A stretch of DNA of 64,000 nt from Chaetoceros tenuissimus. Taxonomy: Eukaryota > Bacillariophyta > Thalassiosirophyceae > Chaetocerotales > Chaetocerotaceae. A model generated the notes under the pieces. It was not told the DNA's origin. It worked only from the letters and a program-made list of their open reading frames with translations, and did no database searches. This document shows, in pieces, positions 33,257 to 43,330 of the stretch (position 1 is its first letter; each line of letters opens with the position of its first letter). The position numbers and the translations under genes are program-made. Where the stretch lies: contig BLLK01000029.1 in NCBI GenBank assembly GCA_021927905.1, positions 186,001 to 250,000 of the forward strand. The letters run 5' to 3'.

Positions 33257-34081
33257 CTTTGCCTCTCCCTTTCTCTGTTGCCAATTACAAGTCTAGACGG
33301 ATGGGTTATAGTTAATGTATTGCTTGGTTTAAAATAGATGAGAAAGTATTGTAACTTTACAACATGTGTATGGTTCTGTTGAAAACTTTCCAAAGAAAAC
33401 AACATCAGTTGTTTTCGCGTCGTCGTTTGTCGTTGGATTTTGTTCTCGTGATTAGAGTGTACTCATCACTGTTTTACCGAGGATCCCCTACTTGACCTCT
33501 TGATTTTTCAAGTTTCCATTTCGGCTCTCCACATTCCAAAATATAAATTGGAACATCAAACTGGTTTCCCTAGTGTATTCATCAATAAATCATCTGTAAT
33601 TTTTATAATAAGGAAGATTGGATTCTTTCTCTACTTGACTGAAACTGACGAAATACGTGAGTAATAAGTAAAAACCATTTTATTCCATCAATAGCATGTC
33701 TCATTTTCACGAATTGAAATAGTTGGTATGGTATGGTATCTTTGGCATGGTATTGTATATCATCTTATTTCCAATTTTAATTTTTTGTCTCTTTGTCTGT
33801 TATGATGAACATCTTATCAAGATGAATTCAAAACGTAAACTTTTGTTTATCTTGGAGACCTGCCTCCACACAGAAACATAATAGACTAGACTAATTACAC
33901 TAACTACGTAAAATCTAGAAACATATGAAATTTTTTATAATGCTTACAATCATTTTCACCAATGAATTGCGCCCATTCAATCAAACAGTGAGTAACTACT
34001 ACATTCTGTTTACTTTTTTTGGAGCCTCAAATTGTGAAAGTCAAAGCAATCAACCCGACGCCTTTATCTCCCTCATTTTAT
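33257..34081. other. COG4 promoter / CAP-H 3' side
   Basis: 825 bp with no gene. It includes TTTTCGCGTCGTCG (~33412-33425) and a small tandem TGGTATGGTATGGTAT run (~33723-33740). Confidence 0.5.
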
Positions 34082-36850
34082 TTAGTTCGAAGTAGCGGTC
34101 ATATCCCTTGAAATAGTGAAATCATTTAATCCATGTTCTCCATTTGAAAGCTTCAGTCCCTTTTCATTTGCTAAATGAAGAACACAGATAAAGTAAAACG
34201 GTAGTGAGACATCTTCTTGTGATTCTGTTGCTCCAAGTTTGACGACGGTGTCCTTGAAGGAGACAGTTGGCTCCTCTGTCAAAATTCCTTCTATCGAACG
34301 ATCACAGTCTTCGATATCTTCGTCATCCTTTTCTTCGTTTTGAGTTTGTGAGAGTTGTTTTGGTGCAGTTGTTACGTCTAGTTCTTCCCAAAGCTCTTTC
34401 TTCAAACGCTTTACATCAACCTTCTTTGCAACAGTTGCATGCTTGACCCTAACCTTTTCTACCTTTCTGATACCAGCTAACTCCTCTACAACAAAATCAT
34501 CGTCCTGAGTAGGGGACTCATGGTCTTCAAAGTCTTCACCAGCAAGTTGGAAACCAGCTCCATCGTCGTATGAATCATCGACACCATCGTCAAACTGGTT
34601 ATTATCCAAGAACCCCACAGTCTTTTGATTTTGAGACTCTTGCGATGTTTGCGTGTTGGATGATTGAAGGATGTTGACATTTGGTCTCATGAAAAGATCT
34701 GTAAAATGCTTTGTGTTGATTCCAGCGTCAATAGGCAACAGATTTCTCTCCTTGTCATACTTTTGCTTCGAAGCTTTGGTCATTTGTGTGGAATCTATTT
34801 TGGCACTCCTTCCTCTTGTTTTCTTCTTTGTCAGTAATGAGTTTAGACATTCAGTACAAGTTTCTAATTCAAAGTTGATGAAGGTATCTTCTTGATCGTT
34901 TCTAGTCATCTTGCGTTTTGTGTCCTTTCTCTTCTTGTTTGTTGATTCCTGATCATTTTTGCCTTTATCCGAGGTTTTGCTTCGGCGACTGATGGTTTGG
35001 TTTTTCTTCCAATGTGAAGATCCAGCCCACTGATTTCCTGAAGTCAGCTTCTCAATTATTTCCGGATTAAAGTAATTGAACTGAGTACCTTGAGTGAGTG
35101 CATCTCCATTGCAAATTTCATCAAGGAATGTAGGGACGGAGGTCTGAGTAGCAGGAGCTGTATTCGCCAGAAAGGTTTCAGTCTCATCCATTGTGAAGTC
35201 ATTTCTAAAACTGTCAGAAGAGTACTTTTCTGCATGGTCATCCATAGCAATAAAGTTATCAAAGTCTCCATCATCACCGTCGTCATAGTCATCATATCCT
35301 GCATCGCTAAAATCATCATTTGGATTCGAATCCTCGGTAGAGGTTCTCATTAAAGACAAGTTTGTAGTCATCATAGATGTATTTGGAAGCATGTAGCTAC
35401 GATTCTGAATACCAGATGCAGTACTTCTCTCCAGTGCTTCGCGATGGATTGCTTCTTCAGCTGCTTTATCTTCTTCGGCATCATTTGCATATCTGAAGGA
35501 TTTCACAGGCATGTTTTTACCTGCTTCAACAAATCCTTCTTCCTCCAATTCGCTGTAAGTATTGCGAAGTTCCTCTAACTGTGGAACAAAAGGAACAGAT
35601 TCAATGTTGTGAAATCCTTCTTTCTTGTCCAAGCAGTCAATGAGTGATGAGATGTCAATCATCCCATCTTCTCTGGAAGCGTTTTTAACGGCTTCTTCAT
35701 CAACGAGTTCAGGTTCATTGACTTCAGCATCCTCAGCGCTTGCACTCTGTTCCTTGGAGTCAAGAACAATACGGCATCCATCATCTGCTACACCAAGATT
35801 CACAAGAAGAAGTCCCTTTGCACCACCCTCATCGAATTTTTGAGACATTTTGTGAAAGATCGGATCAATGTCATATGCAGAATCGAGCTTGCTAATGTTC
35901 AAGTTAGCTATACAAATAAAGAACGTGAGGTGAGTATAAGAATTCAAAATAATACCATGCTTTAGTAAAAATGGACACAACTGGAATTCATGCAACTTAC
36001 CCATGTTGGTCTCAATTGTCTTGACGACTGCAGTACTTGCACGTCTCTTTGCATAGGAAGTTTGATTTTCTTCACCATCTTCATTTCCATCCCCTTCAGT
36101 ATCAACAAGATCAATATTATTTTTATCCTTTTTTCCACCATCAGTTCTATTTAGATTTGCTAGTACTTTGTAGGAAGTGAGATGTGCATCATCTACACGA
36201 TAAGAATAGATCTTTACACATGCATCAATGGTGCAGCTCGCCTTTGTAAAATTAACACGTTTTCCCTTTTCCTGTCCCTCTTCCTCAACATCAATTGGTG
36301 CATTAGTGCTTGGCTCATCATCATCTCCTAGGAATTTCTCCATCTTATCAATAATATTGAGTCCCCAAGAATTTCCAGCATTGATTTTATTCGCTGCATT
36401 CAACTGAATTGCCTGAGAATACATTTCATTCAACTTTTGTCTCTGTTCCTCTTCAGGTACTTCATCTACAGGCTCATTATCCTCGTCTCCAAATCGACCC
36501 GAGAGACGCAAAAATCTAGCCGAAGATCTTCTTCTTCTCTTTTTAGCCTTTGGATTAGGAGTCTTTTTCGCTGGCTTGGAAGCAGAGATCGAATCCTTTT
36601 TCATGGAATCAGGATGTTGCTTTCTTTTGGACTCATCATTTTTCTTGAGGGGGGAAAGGTAGCCTTCATCATCGCTATTGTGGTCATCATCGCTGTCATC
36701 AGAAAGACAGAGTCCTTTCTTCTTTGGTTTTAGGCCAACTGCTGTATCGTAGTCTTCTTCCTCTTCCGAATCGCTAAGAACGAGCATACTTTTACGGCTC
36801 TTCTTTCGCACTTTGGGCGAGTTAAAGTTGATATCTTGGAGCACAGGCAT
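34082..36850 (-). CDS. NCAPH: CAP-H (Barren/BRN1), condensin kleisin subunit
   Basis: Seen: exon 1 is 36850-36001 and exon 2 is 35907-34082, separated by a 93 bp intron (GTAAGT...ATAG); 891 aa. Family strings: KLNEMYSQAIQLNAANKINA (~138), NSWGLNIIDKMEKFL (~160), CTIDACVKIYSYRVDDAH (~205), then the tryptophan/acidic belt, a SSHWKK segment, and a C-terminal winged-helix-like end (LPFYFICVLHLANEKGLKL). Known: CAP-H is the kleisin that closes the SMC2/SMC4 ring and binds CAP-D2 and CAP-G in condensin I, which compacts mitotic chromosomes. The N-terminus (LVLSDSEEEEDYD) is acidic and Ser-rich, likely phosphorylated. Oddity: the intron is a multiple of three and has no stop, so retention would give a protein with 31 extra residues. 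Condensin II CAP-H2 is excluded by the QLNAANKINA-type motif. Confidence 0.9.
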   Translation of the reverse strand: MPVLQDINFNSPKVRKKSRKSMLVLSDSEEEEDYDTAVGLKPKKKGLCLSDDSDDDHNSDDEGYLSPLKKNDESKRKQHPDSMKKDSISASKPAKKTPNPKAKKRRRRSSARFLRLSGRFGDEDNEPVDEVPEEEQRQKLNEMYSQAIQLNAANKINAGNSWGLNIIDKMEKFLGDDDEPSTNAPIDVEEEGQEKGKRVNFTKASCTIDACVKIYSYRVDDAHLTSYKVLANLNRTDGGKKDKNNIDLVDTEGDGNEDGEENQTSYAKRRASTAVVKTIETNMGKLHEFQLCPFLLKHGIILNSYTHLTFFICIANLNISKLDSAYDIDPIFHKMSQKFDEGGAKGLLLVNLGVADDGCRIVLDSKEQSASAEDAEVNEPELVDEEAVKNASREDGMIDISSLIDCLDKKEGFHNIESVPFVPQLEELRNTYSELEEEGFVEAGKNMPVKSFRYANDAEEDKAAEEAIHREALERSTASGIQNRSYMLPNTSMMTTNLSLMRTSTEDSNPNDDFSDAGYDDYDDGDDGDFDNFIAMDDHAEKYSSDSFRNDFTMDETETFLANTAPATQTSVPTFLDEICNGDALTQGTQFNYFNPEIIEKLTSGNQWAGSSHWKKNQTISRRSKTSDKGKNDQESTNKKRKDTKRKMTRNDQEDTFINFELETCTECLNSLLTKKKTRGRSAKIDSTQMTKASKQKYDKERNLLPIDAGINTKHFTDLFMRPNVNILQSSNTQTSQESQNQKTVGFLDNNQFDDGVDDSYDDGAGFQLAGEDFEDHESPTQDDDFVVEELAGIRKVEKVRVKHATVAKKVDVKRLKKELWEELDVTTAPKQLSQTQNEEKDDEDIEDCDRSIEGILTEEPTVSFKDTVVKLGATESQEDVSLPFYFICVLHLANEKGLKLSNGEHGLNDFTISRDMTATSN

Positions 36851-37316
36851 CTTGCTTGAATCCTTTGCTTTCTTACAAGATGCTATGATTCTTTGTTGCG
36901 GATCTATGTATGTCTGTATTTCTCAAGTAGTTGCAGTTGCTGATTACTACTTCAATCGATCTTTGTTGCGTGGGGTGCGTTGTTTTTGATTTCATTTTGA
37001 ATTTAGCCGTTTTTTGCAACCATAAGCATCAAGCTAATTTGGTAAAAATGGAGATTAAAATTCTACATCTAACTGTATTTTATAACGCTTTATCAAATCA
37101 TCACATACTACATAAATAGACGATCAGGTAAGTTAACCACTAATATAATCATAGTCAAATATGACGATGAAAATATCCAAATATAAACTATATTTATGAA
37201 ATGATATTTTATAATAACCATTTTGTTTCTGTTGACGTAATTTTTCCTGTAAAAGTTGGAATAGGCAAATTTCTTTTATAAAAACTCTGCTTCAAAAATA
37301 CTACCACCTAATTACG
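36851..37316. other. CAP-H promoter / HMG-box gene 3' side
   Basis: 466 bp, AT-rich. It holds the CAP-H upstream region and the 3' end of the HMG-box gene. No gene or recognised site. Confidence 0.5.
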
Positions 37317-38395
37317 CTATGTTTCTGCTGAATCCTCAGAAGTCGAAGCAACAGAAGCAGTTGCAGCTTTGGCATCTTCGACTTCCTTCAAGTATCTCTC
37401 CCTATCTTTTCTCGCCTTTTCTGTAAACTCTGCTTTTACAGAATCCGGCATTTCTCTCCATAACTTCCCAAGAAGTATACCACTCTCTGGAGGTTTGATA
37501 CCTTTTGCCTTCAATTCAGGTCCTTTGCTTATGGAAAAAAACATATATGCAGACATGCCTCTCTTGGGGGCTGTTTTTGTATTCTTTGCACTTTTTTTTG
37601 CTCTGTCCGAACCACTACTTGATTTTCGTTTTGCGCTTTTGTTCGAAGAAGATTTGTTGCTGGCTTTTTCAGAGACCGCTTCTTTATCATTCTTTGTGAA
37701 TTCCTTAATCTCATCAATGTCTGGATTGATACTGAAATCGCAAAAGGAATCGTTGTCATCAAGATTGATTAGAATCACTCTTGCAAAATCTTCCTGTTCC
37801 TCTGACCCCCCAGGACGAAAACTGCTGCGGAATTGTACCAAAGGTTTCTTGGATGGACAAACATAAATCTCTACATTTGAAGGAGAGCACGAAAGATGAG
37901 GAAGCACTTTGTCTACCAAGTATAAAAACAAAATTGAGTTTTTACGCAATCAATAGATATTTCCTTACAATAAAACATAGCATTTCGCTTACCACCATGG
38001 GGTATCATGCATACTCTACGATCACTTCTACATTCAGAAGCATCACCCATCAAAGCTCGGAAGGTAATTACACAAGAAAACACCGCACCTGTTGCGTTCG
38101 ACTTGCGTATCATAACTTTGGTGGGCATTCCATTCCCAAACTCAAGATCAATGTTGCAATTGTCATATGGACAGAATTTCCTACAAATTTAATGTAGATA
38201 TGAAATGTTATCTGTAACAACCCATCTCAAAAAAGAAGAAAATGTTTGAGACTGCTCATTCTCTGATAGTACTTTACGAATACGGAAATGCGGGGATTCG
38301 AATTGTTTGAGCTGCTGGACTTGTGTTTGATTTGTAACATCTTTCACTAAACCTGAAACAATTGCAGTTTTGTATGTTGACATGTTGAAGAGCAT
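37317..38395 (-). CDS. HMG-box protein with an unfamiliar N-terminal region
   Basis: Seen: the last exon (37912-37317) encodes an acidic linker, a Lys/Ser-rich basic tract, and an HMG box starting APKRGMSAYMFFSISKGPEL and ending with EFTEKARKDRERYLKEV (~235-290), of the NHP6/HMGB single-box type. An 80 bp intron (37992-37913) and a middle exon (38180-37993) are clear. The middle exon contains FCPYDNCNIDLEFGNGMPTK. The first exon is less sure: ATG at 38395 or 38383, with the only phase-compatible donor at 38252 (GTCTCA), giving a 72 bp intron and about 304 aa. The N-terminal part (MSTYKTAIVSGLVKDV...) is not recognised. Known: HMG-box proteins bend DNA and assist nucleosome remodelling. It does not look like full SSRP1, because the expected Pob3/SSRP1 domains are absent. 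Confidence 0.75.
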
Positions 38396-39529
38396 GGTGC
38401 TGGTGGACGTTGTTCTGCCGTTCAATTGATTTTGCTACGTAGTTTTCTATCGAAATTTTTGAGCTATGGTACACAAGTAGTATGATTGCATTCAAATATT
38501 ATTCTTGATTTGTTTGAGGAGAGTTTGATTTTGGGGCCTTTTCAGATAGGGGACTTATGCATGTGAATGTATTTTGCACAGTGAACCAGAACCTAGTTGA
38601 TTGATAGACTACTACATCTATTACTAACGAATGGAAAAATGAGCCCGTGTCTGTTTAAAAATCACCAGTAGGACGTCCTGGGCTCTAGTACGTACATTGT
38701 ACTACTAACGCAAGACAGAAGCAACCCGGAAAACAGTATCTTTTCATTGCACGTTAGACTGACGTTACAAATAGTTCATTGACTTATCAGTTTTTGACTT
38801 TTCTGCGTCTCTGTGAATTGTCAATTTCTAAGCATAGGGAAGGTAGGCAATGAGTAATTATCAAATTGATTAAATATAATATAAGCTACAAATTTAAAGC
38901 TTCCGCATGCAATTTATTTGTGCACACATTGAAGAACTGAAAAGTGGTAGGTGTTGAATTCATGTTTTGAAATTCATATCGTTATCGCTAGTTATGACTT
39001 CATGACATATATGACGTCGCAGTCCAGGGAAATGACGTAGCTAAAGAGAATAGAATTTTGGCTTCAACGCATTCTTTCACCCAACTTATCCGTATTGTTT
39101 TGATATTTCTCTCAGTCCTGTTAAATACCCTGAAAATTATTTAAGCCCCTATTTTCCCAGCTCTCTCAGCCACTCATATCTGTTAGATTTTGGAAAAGAT
39201 GTCATCTTCTCAGCTAAAAAGAAGGAAACATTCTTGAGGATGATCGCTTCACCCATCACATCAAACACTCTTGTTGACAACTTTTAGCGCAGGAATTACC
39301 TTTGTACAAGACCAATCATTTCCTTACTAAAAACTAGAGTAGTTCGCATTGCCTCAAGCCGGAGGTTGCAGCTAAAAAAACTAGTTCTGTGTTGTCATTG
39401 AACTCTCTTCTCAAACACAAACATACCTTAGGAAAGTTACTATAGGCAACACTTAATCTGCCACACATCAAGTAACAAACGTCACTAGTATTCAGAACCT
39501 GCACTAGAAGTAGTCAGTTCTTCTCTAAA
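38396..39529. other. 1.1 kb divergent upstream region with TGACGT motifs
   Basis: No gene supported. It serves as upstream region for the HMG-box gene (minus) and the unknown gene (plus). It holds three TGACGT cores, a 10 bp palindrome AGGACGTCCT (~38672-38681), and a probable long 5' leader with a short upstream frame (ATGTCATCTTCTCAGC..., from 39199, 13 codons). Confidence 0.55.
39012..39038 (+). promoter_or_regulatory. Paired TGACGT (CRE/bZIP-like) motifs
   Basis: TGACGT at 39012-39017 and again at 39033-39038, spaced 21 bp (two helical turns) in the same orientation. A third lies at 38760-38765. Known: in Phaeodactylum, CO2/cAMP-responsive elements of this core in the PtCA1 promoter bind bZIP factors. 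Inferred: a similar response for the gene starting at 39530. Confidence 0.45.
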
Positions 39530-41311
39530 ATGTCATTGCAGCAATCACAAAAAAGATCTTGCCCTAGCATGGTATCGGAATATTCCATCATTAATGAAAT
39601 TGCAGCTAAGCTAGGTACCTATCATCTCTATAAGGAGACCAAAGACTTCTATTCGACTCAGTCCTGTGTAAAGAAGCCAATTATTCCAGGTAGAAGTAGG
39701 ACTGCCAGTGTCCACAGAGAGGCAGAACTCCTCATCAATTTCATGAGCACCGCCCCAGTTTCTGACACCAATGAGATCCAATCCGAAACAAGTTCTACTC
39801 AAGTGTCTACAATTAGCCGAGAAACCGAGAGACCATCTGTGATTTCCCAGTCCTTCTCATTTGAATCAAAAAAGAATGACGATTCTCCAAAGCTAGGTTC
39901 TTGTCCACAGCTTCTATCGGTTCCCAAGAAGAGCATTTCTAGTGCTGCTGACACCAAGAATACCAATCTTGATGAGCAGCAATGCTCTCTAGAAAATACC
40001 TTCTCTTTCTATTGCCCTAGTCTATCTCTTGGCAATAACTCATCTGTATCAGTACGCACTGCACCTTCAAACTCCACACCTTCTTATCTCCTCTCTAGAC
40101 CAATTACTTCCAACCCAATTGATGTCTCTTCTATGGACATGTCCATCATTGCTGGCCAACTTAGCAACAATATCGTGCAGTCCTTCAAGGACGGCATTAA
40201 TTGGCGCATCAGAACTTGGATCAAGGGTATTTCTCACAAGCTGAATGATCGTTATCAAGCTGAGAGAAACACCATGATTAGGAATGCTTCGTACAAGATC
40301 GTAAATGAGAATATCGATTCTATCAAGAAGTCCATCAAAAATAGCCACGAAGCTAGATTGATCAGTGCTCTATCCAAAGCAAGCTCGAGCATTGTTGTGC
40401 ACGATGTGCGCACTACCTTCTTTGTACTGGAGCAGCAATCTGTGCATGGTCAGGAATTCTCCGAACCTCCATGCAAAAGAAACAGACACGTTTCAGAAGA
40501 GTCATTGGAAAAGAACTCAGAACCATATGAGCTTTCACACTCTGTTACTCTAGATGCTAAATGTTCAGTATCTACTAGTCCAAACAACAAGATTTCAGTA
40601 ACATTCCGTGCTCCAGGTGCCATCAATGCTAGTTTTATTCATGACTGTGATGGAAACTCAAAACTTAACTCTGTTTCCATCACTCTTGACACTGATGCAT
40701 TTGCAATGTCTCTTGAAGAGAATACCCGTCTAGTTGTACGTACTGCAGCGGAGGAATGGATTGCAAGACCTCCTGTGAATTACTGTACGATCTATGATAC
40801 TACATCACAGGAAACTTCTGCTTCTGATGGTGCAGCATCCGACGTGGAATCCAGCCCTAAGCCAGAAAACCCAGATAAGAAATTCTATTCTGATCGTAAA
40901 TACGAATCTTACTTTTACCCTCCAAGCAGTGAAGTTGAAGCTTCAGGGTCTCTTGTAACCCCAACTGTGACCGTTCAAGAACCAAAAACTGAGGAAGTAC
41001 CATCTGCTGTCAAGATGCCTCCACCTCCTCGCCATCTTCCATTGGAAAATGTTGGCGGAAACTCAGGATTCCGTGCTGCCTTCTTAAATCCAAGACGGGT
41101 ATCTCCTACTGAGCACTGTAGCTCTTTGGTATCTCCAAATCCTCCTTTGACTTATTTGGAGGATGGGAACGCTCCTGCGGGCACAACATACCCCCTACCA
41201 CCATCACTAGTGTCTCCATACGCAAGAATCGGAGATAGTATCTCTGACGATAAAACTGCTCCAACAATGCCGGCATTACATCAACGCAATGCGCATGCAG
41301 CATGTCGCTAA
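39530..41311 (+). CDS. Ser/Pro-rich protein of unknown function
   Basis: Seen: a 593-residue frame from ATG 39530, with a codon choice (many synonymous C/T-ending codons, e.g. CTC, ATC) that looks protein-coding. The ends are Ser/Thr/Pro-rich and probably disordered. A central basic, helix-prone segment (NWRIRTWIKGISHKLNDRYQ, ~224-243, to ~290) is followed by what may be a small folded region (SVSITLDTDAFAMSLEENTR, ~381-400, then TAAEEWIARPP). The C-terminus has PPPPRHLPLENVGGNSGFRA. No catalytic or DNA-binding motif is recognised. The upstream region has bZIP-like TGACGT sites, hinting at regulated expression. Possibly diatom-specific. Confidence 0.7.
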   Translation: MSLQQSQKRSCPSMVSEYSIINEIAAKLGTYHLYKETKDFYSTQSCVKKPIIPGRSRTASVHREAELLINFMSTAPVSDTNEIQSETSSTQVSTISRETERPSVISQSFSFESKKNDDSPKLGSCPQLLSVPKKSISSAADTKNTNLDEQQCSLENTFSFYCPSLSLGNNSSVSVRTAPSNSTPSYLLSRPITSNPIDVSSMDMSIIAGQLSNNIVQSFKDGINWRIRTWIKGISHKLNDRYQAERNTMIRNASYKIVNENIDSIKKSIKNSHEARLISALSKASSSIVVHDVRTTFFVLEQQSVHGQEFSEPPCKRNRHVSEESLEKNSEPYELSHSVTLDAKCSVSTSPNNKISVTFRAPGAINASFIHDCDGNSKLNSVSITLDTDAFAMSLEENTRLVVRTAAEEWIARPPVNYCTIYDTTSQETSASDGAASDVESSPKPENPDKKFYSDRKYESYFYPPSSEVEASGSLVTPTVTVQEPKTEEVPSAVKMPPPPRHLPLENVGGNSGFRAAFLNPRRVSPTEHCSSLVSPNPPLTYLEDGNAPAGTTYPLPPSLVSPYARIGDSISDDKTAPTMPALHQRNAHAACR

Positions 41312-41862
41312 ATCTGAAACAATTCTGTTCCTTGTATTTGCGGTCAGTTGGGCTTGATGCATACAAGAATTGTGAATCAAGTCTTCCTTCATATTCATAT
41401 AGTGTGGTCCTTTCAATGTTGTTACTTACATATTTTATTATTCAAAACATTTGGTGAAACAATTAACCCAAATTATTTTTAGTTGGGAATTAACTATTAT
41501 TAAAACACAAACTTAACGTGATTCTTACTGACTATCTTGCTTGAATGAAGCCCTGCTTCGTACATCATTTGACATTGTTCACCCTTTTACATCATAATTG
41601 GATTCCTTATCACACAATGGCCAAACATGCACTCTTTGTGTAACATAAATCTACAGTAGCAAAATAAGTTCGCTAGTTTTTTCTAAGATAATATCTACGT
41701 TTTATATAATTATATTTGTGATTGTAGGTTATTATAAAGTACATCAACGCTATCTATTAGCGACATTTTCAGCATATTTTGAAAGAGATCTATTTGACCT
41801 TACAAAGGTCAGCTCAACAACTTTATCTAATGGTTTTGAGAAAGTGCTACAATCATATAAGA
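41312..41862. other. AT-rich convergent interval
   Basis: 551 bp between the 3' ends of two convergent genes. Very AT-rich near 41440-41730. No gene or repeat recognised. It shares nothing with the 3' flank of the other pseudouridine synthase copy. Confidence 0.5.
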
Positions 41863-42639
41863 TTAAAAAGGTGCAGCACTCTCGAATGACAATTTCTCCC
41901 CAGTTACTGGATGCTCAAAGCTAATTGTCTTTGCATGTACACACATTGACTTTGCTGCAGATGCAATTGACTCCTGAAGCTCAGCAGATGCACTTGATGC
42001 AGATGTTCCTGCCTCAAGTCCTCCATTAGCTGCTGCTTCTCCATTGATTCCATATACCTGATCTCCTACAATTGGGTGTCCATAAGCTGCAAGGTGAACA
42101 TTGAGCTGGTGTGTACGTCCAGAAATACTAGTCAAAGATACACGAGTGACAGCATTTCCCTCGAGCTCTTCCTTTCCAACTACAGTGAACTTTGTCAAAC
42201 TCTCCTTTGGTCTCTCAAGAAGCTTCTTTCCAACATCCTCTACAGACAATCCAATCAATGCTTTTTGGTGCTCATCGGTAGATACACGCATGTATGGTGG
42301 GAACTCATAGTCTCTCATAAGTGGAAGATTGATGGTGCCCTCAGCCTCTTCAATGGACCCGCATGCAAGTGCCTCGTAAGTACGAGTTACACTGCGAGTA
42401 CGGAAAGCAGTATTCATGCCACGAAGAGCATCCTCGGTACGTGCAAATACAACAAGTCCGGAAGTATCCATACCAAGTCTGTGTACAACCATCTTGTCAG
42501 CACGTCCGGATTCAGATCCGAACTTGTCGAAAACAGCTTGTGAAAGGGATGGGTTGTTGTCCTTGTTTGGTACACAAAGTACTCCAGCTGGCTTATCAAC
42601 AACAACAATGTGCTCGTCCTCGAAAACAACCTTAAGATC
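41863..42639 (-). repeat. Inverted repeat arm A (exon 2 of copy A)
   Basis: 777 bp, matched in reverse orientation by 43881-44657 with about seven differences by eye. Similarity ends exactly at the intron acceptor on one side and at the stop codon on the other. Confidence 0.9.
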
Positions 42640-42940
42640 CTGTTTTGTGAAGAAAAATGGGAAAGTTAGAAAATGACCTGTGTAGACAAGTTGATTTCTT
42701 TCACATAGAAATGAAGATGTTCAATTTACTTACATCTGGATTAAGTTTTGGTGAAGTCGCATCTTTTGCTCGTAATTTTTGCATTTGTGCAGCAAGTTTT
42801 GCGTTGATGTCATCAGCAGTAACTGCTACATTGCATTGTGTTGATGAAATAGATCGCGATTGTGGGAAAGTAGATGGTGCAAAAGCACCAGCGAAGGAAG
42901 TGAAACATAAAGCAGCTATTATGGTGGATGTGAATTTCAT
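41863..42940 (-). CDS. Plastid-targeted RluA-family pseudouridine synthase, copy A
   Basis: Seen: exon 1 is 42940-42734, a 94 bp intron follows, and exon 2 is 42639-41863; 327 aa. The N-terminus is a signal peptide ending SFAGA-FAPS, the diatom plastid-type junction. Exon 2 gives the RluA fold: VVFEDEHIVVVDKPAGVLCV (~74-93), the active-site block VVHRLGMDTSGLVVFAR (~120-136), SGRTHQLNVHLAAYGHPIVG (~226-245) and a C-terminal VHAKTISFEHPVTGEKLSF. Known: RluA/RluC/RluD enzymes convert uridine to pseudouridine in rRNA or tRNA. Odd: the block reads HRLG, where the family has HRLD with the catalytic Asp. Exon 2 is ~99% identical to the copy at 43881-44657, while exon 1 and the intron differ. Inferred: plastid rRNA modification, or a non-catalytic RNA-binding role. 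Confidence 0.85.
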
Positions 42941-43330
42941 TTTTTATTTTGTTTTGAATTAGTGGAGGTGAAAATTTATGGACGAACCGTTGTGTTGTTT
43001 GAATAGAAAGATGAAGAAATTTTGTAGAATGCAATTTGTGTGGTCCTGTGCCTCTTTTCAAAAACACATCAGTGTGTTCTGATGATGTTGGATGGTGTCA
43101 ACCTTTTGTTTTAACGGTATTTCCGATAGCCGTTATAATGATGGAACCAGTGGCCTCATAACCCAAGAAAAACGCACGAACTTGGCTTACCACAAACAAT
43201 CCCTTCTTACTTAGCTTGCAATTAGTCAGCACATCAAGGTTTCTGGTCACCCATCACTCAAATACAGTTGTATTCTACTCTTATCAACAACAGCAATTTC
43301 AGCTACAAAGACTATATAATAATATTCAAT
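42941..43330. promoter_or_regulatory. Bidirectional promoter of the pseudouridine synthase pair
   Basis: 390 bp between two divergent start codons. There is no obvious symmetry between its halves, so the two promoters have diverged. It contains ACACATCAGTGTGT (~43064-43077), a small palindromic motif. Confidence 0.55.

Noticed and set aside
43036-43050. TGTGGTCCTGT word similar to the LTR start region
   Set aside because: Only 11 bases match, with no flanking similarity; coincidence.
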